Positions 53,801 through 59,800 of a DNA stretch of 64,000 bases are shown here, in pieces (within the stretch, counting starts at the first letter, position 1; each line of letters begins with the position of its first letter). Under the pieces are notes generated by a model, which saw only the letters and a list, made by a program, of their open reading frames with translations, was not told the DNA's origin and made no database searches. The stretch covers positions 103,973,726 through 104,037,725 of the forward strand of contig OW240913.1 of the NCBI GenBank assembly GCA_933207985.1. The letters run 5' to 3'. The translations under genes and the position numbers were made by a program. This stretch comes from Pelobates cultripes. Lineage: Eukaryota > Chordata > Amphibia > Anura > Pelobatidae.

Positions 53801-56800
53801 AAAGTGTATCTGTATATAATGCACCATCCATTCCAAGGCTATTGACACTTTAAATGCTTGACTATATTTCATATAATGCTCAGCTAGCCAGTGGGCTTGT
53901 TTTGCAGCATATTGCCAATGGATTTTCTTACAAAGGTGAAAGAGCAATCTAAATTTTTAATTATAGGATAGTTTATAGTACTGTCCCTAAAAAGAATTGG
54001 GCCACCAATAATATCTTTCTATATACAGCCTTGGGAGGTCTTTCATAATGTCTAGCCATATATTTTTGAATGTTATTTCTATGTTCCATCTACGTTAATG
54101 TATGTAGTAGAATAGCCCTATGAGCCTGATATTGGTAAAACTTTTTCTTTTTTTTGTTTTTGATTATTCAAACAAGCCCATCACCTTTATGTGTGTTTGA
54201 GTTGGTTCATATTCCCGATGCATTTCTCCACCGTAGGGTTTTGCAGCCACTAGAATGTTTCACTCACATAGAATGTATGTCCTGTCACTCCCACTAATTA
54301 CTTTTTTATTTTTGTATAAACCAATTATGACTGTCCATGCAACCCAAAGTGCTTTTCACTTTATTTTCTATAAGTTAACATATCCGAGCATCATGGGAAA
54401 CTGTAGACTGCAAAATATCTGGGTTTGCTGTCATTGCTCTAGCAGTTTAATCTGATCCTTAAAATATTGCAACCTTGCCGTAGTGCTTTAAGTATTAATA
54501 TCAGTTTTAATTTCATGTCTTTGTAATGCGTTAATTTTAAAGACATTGCAGCAGGAGGTCTCATACAGATTTGTTTTTGAGATTAGAATTTTCTCATTTC
54601 ATTACCCAAACCTCAAAGGGTTTGGTGGTTTTTATATGTTTTCCTTTAAAAATAAAACCCACATTTATTTTATTTTTATTCACAGTAAAGGTTTGCCTCA
54701 ATCTAGTTAAAGCTTCCCCTGTTTTTTTTTTTAGTTTTTTTTTAAAATTCAAAATAAAGGAAAAAAATACATGTTATGAAAAATCTGTGTGAAATTGGCA
54801 GGTTTTTTTTTTTTTTTTTAAACTAAAATATAAAATACATATTGCAAACGCAGGTTTATTTAGTGTCTATATGTATGTGTCTAAGTTATGATTTTCTTTA
54901 CTGACCTCTATAAAGAATCTTTAAACCATGAATCGTGGCCGTTGAAGCCTTTGAATACCTACACTTGTGGAATTGAACAGCTATATCACACAGTTGCATT
55001 AATATGAAGATCCACTTGATGGCAGTAAAGGTTTAACGAACACGCTAACTATTCTCACTACTTTGATTCACTAATCTAATTTAAGAATTCTCTTATAAAA
55101 TTTTCTAATCTCAGTATTTTTTTTTCTTCCTAGTTTAAATAAAATATCAACTTATGTATGTCTGACTGGAATTTTTTGTAGGAAAATCTGATCTATACTA
55201 CTGATCCAGATTCTTTAGAGGTCAACACAAGGGATGTGGATAGTACATTGAGCCGAGCATCAAGAGCCATAAAGAAAACATCCAAGAAAGTAAGTCAATC
55301 TACAGTCCATAAATGTACGGATTTAACAGTCCCATCATATAGGATTTCATTATGATTTTATCTGTTGGTATTTTTTTATTTTGTGGGTTTTTCACCCCCT
55401 TCCCCCCCCCCCCTCCTTGACTTATCTCAACTCTATATGTTAGAGATTCTCACATTATTCAGTCCACTCTGACATGTTGATCTTTAAAGGGAGATGCATC
55501 AATTGGTTTTTCTTTTTTTAAAACAACAAACACATTTAAACAATATATATATAAACTAAAATAAAACAAGAACAAACAATGGAAAGTATGTAATAAACAT
55601 TTATAAACTTGTTCAGATTGCACCTAAACACTACTTAGCTAGGGGAGTTTCTACCAACTCCCCCCCACCCATCTTTAACCACCCATCTCCATTTCAGACC
55701 AGGGTGTCATTGTGCAGCAGCAGGAGCTACCCAACACCAGAGCCTGCTCTGCATGAATCTCACTGATCAGATTCCTCTCTTCTCCCCATGGCAGATGTTG
55801 CAATGTGAAGAGATCTTCCAACTGCAAATGTGTAACTCTGTTTGGGATACCCAATGCACTGTTTGAACATTACTGGGGATTTGTACACTGGTTAGATCAG
55901 TGTCTCCACTGGAGTGGGTGTAAAAAGAAAAAAGCAGATCTATGTGAAAACAAAGCCTATTTACTTTTTGTCAACCTACAGAGTGAGGCAACTGTCTTAT
56001 CCAAAGCTAAAACTTATGAATGAGGGTGTTCTCAAAGTGATGCATGTCGCTATAAGTTAAACTTGCTTTCCTTTTATTAGGTGAAAATGTAGAGTTTTAA
56101 CAATTGTAAAGAAATTGCTTGTAACAAAAGCTATAAAGATATTATTCAATGTATCTTTAGCAAACTTTTTGTGTTTTATTTGTAGGTCACTAGAGCGTTT
56201 TCTTTTTCAAAAACTCCCAAGAGAGCCCTCCAGAGGGCTCTAATGGTGCAAAATACACCAGATGGACAGAGCCCAGGCTCAAGCTCAAAGGGCTTTGCTG
56301 GTAGTCGCATGTCAAGCACTACATCGTTGGCAGTGAGTAACATCCTTTTCTGCAATGCATTATTAAAATATCACTTTCCCACACTCCACATCAGGCGGCT
56401 TCTTAGTCTCTTATTAAAGAAAAGCAGGGAAAATAGAACACACTGGGTGAAAAAGTTGGTCCGTGATCTACAAGGTGTTTTTTTTTTTCTGTTTTGGTTA
56501 CTGTGTGAATTTGCCTGATGAATGGAAACCATTCCTCATTTTTTTTTTTTTTTTTGGTAACCATGATCATAGAACGCAAACAAGATCTGTGAACTGTTAA
56601 CAAGAATGTAGGTAATGAACATGCTGTAAGTACTCCAGACTGTTTTAGAATAGTTTCACTTCTTACCTGGTTTCCACTTGTGTTGCTACACATCTCCACT
56701 AGAACCATAGAAGCTTCCGTTGGCTCTCCTGAGCCAAGTCCTGCACTGCTTAGACAGAGCGCCTGGCTCCTTTGTAGCTATAGTGGAGAAGCCACGCTTG

Positions 56801-59800
56801 GCAGACCTCTGCTGAGAAGTAAAACTTAGTTAAAACCGACTGACCGCTTACAATGGCTGAGGTGGAGCAGTGTGCATTGAGTGTTCCTAATGTTTTTCCC
56901 AATTCTCAAATAGTTTTGTTTTAATTTCAAAATGTATGGCTGTCTAAACACCGCTGTGTGTGTTTCTTAAAACCAGGGTGCTGCACTCACCTGAACTGCA
57001 GAGAAGGGTGCTGCTGAGGCAAATTCATACAATACACAAGATCCAATATATAAACATGCTGTTGTTTTTTTTTTATGTACAACAATAGAAGAATGCCCGT
57101 CTTGGAAGAAATTTCGTTAAGATATCATTGTAAATTACATTAAGTGCCAGGGACAGTGAGCACATCTTAAAGGATCACTATTGGGTCAGGAACACAAACC
57201 TGTATTCCTGACCCTATAGTGTTAATACCACCATTTAGCCCCCCTGGGCCCCTCATGCGTCCGTAAATATAGCAAAATATTACTGTATTCAAGCCCAAAG
57301 CTGTAACTCTGCATGCTGTTTGACTCAGAAAAACAAGCAGTCTGACATGTGGTAGCCCGATCCAATCACAGTGCTTCCCCATAGGATTGGCTGAGACTGA
57401 CAGAGGCAGATCGGGGCAGAGCCAGCATGATTCAAACAAAGCCCTGGCCAATCAGCATATCCTCATAGAGATGAATTGAATCAATGAATCTCTGAGGAAA
57501 GTTCATTGTCTGCATGCAGAGGGAGGAGATACTGAATCACAGGATGCTGTACACAGTGCTGCCTGGTGCTCTGCTGAAAGCAGGTCTGAGTGGATGGAGG
57601 CATATTATGCCTCCATCAACTCTGAAGTCCCCCTGGTTCACTCTGAGTGACTGCAACTGGAGGTGTTCCTAGCTTTCAATGTAAACACTGTATTTTCCCA
57701 GAAAATAGTGTTTACATCAGAAAGGCTGCAGGGAGCTATAGTTCTCACCTGAACAACCTCATTAAGCTGAAGTTGTTCAGGGGACTATAGTGTCCCTTTA
57801 ACTTCCAAATCAGTGTTTGGATATTTTTTTTAATTTTTTTTACATTTAATTTTGATACGTCGTATCATTCTCTGGGCAAACTAATGTAGTGTGAATTCTT
57901 TGTGTTGTTGGCCAACTCTAAAGGGGCACTCCAAGGTGATTCTCCTTACCCCTATGACAATGTTTTTACATATAATTCAGAAACATACAGCAGTAAAGAG
58001 AATATTACTTAGTAAGTTGTAATGTATGATAATTACCCCATCCAACCACTGCTTCTGAGTTTAGCAGAATTTCATTCCAAATACTTTCTGTGCTTAATTA
58101 ACAGTTTTCCAAGGTTATCTTTATTTTGCACAGTTTAAAAAAATCTATGGAGTACCCCTTTTAATGTTTCATATACGAATTGGATTAATACGGGTTAGAA
58201 TTAAAGTTTAAGAACTTAGCTGGCATATTGCGCCTAAATGTTTGTTTTTATGTTTTAATGGCTCATTCATTCCTGTTTATAGATAACACGTTGTTCTTCT
58301 GCCATCAACATAAATGGACCAGCTAAACACGCTAACGTTCAGCGATCAAATTCCCTTGATGGCAGCTCGCTTAGTCCTAGGTCACGTGCTATTCTGTGCC
58401 CAGGATCTCCTAGTAGTCCTATGCCACATAACGGCCCATTAAGCAAAGTGCAGACTGTTCCCCACATTACAGTAAACTGTGACCAGCAGAGGGAACAGGG
58501 AAATCGCATTTCCTGCAACAACAAATCTTTGTCTGTAAGAAAGGAGCCCTTGCTATGACAGCGAGCTAATAAGTGAGCTCATCACAGTAATTATTTCCCC
58601 AATTTGAATGCTGTCCACACAGTGGTGTTAGAATATTGTGGCAGTGGTCTGTTTATTTGCATGAAGTTTTTTTTTTTAATATTATTTATATATATATATA
58701 TGGTCTTTCTTTCCAAGGATTTTATCTTTAAAGAGAATACAAAATAACCCATGATGCATTACAACGCCCAATTTTGCCAAATGTCACTTTATCTATTTAA
58801 ATGTTTTTTGTTTGTTTTTTACTCTATCAGTCGACCTCACCAACTACACGTTGCTGCTTTTTCAGACGACACGTTCAGGTGTGAGTTTATACAATACGCA
58901 CATTTGACATCAGAACAATTTCAAAATAAATTCTGCACTGCCATACTTGTTTGAAAAATAGCAATCAGGATTAATTTGAATCTAAAACCTAGTTTTGAAT
59001 GTGTACACTTCATGGTTTAAGACTCATTTTTACCAATTTCTAGGGAAGCTGCCAACAACATCCATGACTGCTCAATGTTGGCACCCATTAAATCTCAAGT
59101 TATTTAAAACTAGTAACACCTCCATTAAGGATCTATTTGGATTTATGTAAACATCAACATTTTTTTTTTTTCTCTGAATCTCTTAATCTGAGGCTTTTTT
59201 TTTTTTTTTTTTTTTAAGATCACAGTCTGGGATTTTAAAATGTCATAACCTGGACTATTGTTCTTATCACTGTCTGAATGTCTTACAAGATTAGGATTAT
59301 ATATAGCAGTTATGAAATAGCATTTTTCGAAATAGATTAATAGACCAGCATGCACTGTCCTTTTTCAGCTGTGGGTCACTTTAAGGCTCCATGAACATTC
59401 AGGCAGATTCGTTTCTCAAAGGCAAAAAAAGTGGTGCTACCGAAGGTGCATAGTTATCCTACACAATTTATTGAAGGTCATGTATACAAATGTTTTGACC
59501 ATTAACCCTTCATCAATAGATAGACTGGGGGACTGGGCACTCAAATGGCAGATGAAATTTAATGTTGAAAAATGCAAAGTTATGCTTTTCGGCGTAAAGA
59601 ATACACAAGCAACGTATACCCTTAATGGAAGCGAGTTAGGGATAACACACGAAAAGGACTTGGGAATTGTTATAGACAACAAACTATGCAATAATGTGCA
59701 ATGTCAATCAGCAGTGGCCAAGGCCAGTAAGGTATTGTCATGCATGAAAAAGGGCATTTATTCTTGGGACGAGAATATCATTTTGCTTCTTTATAAATCA

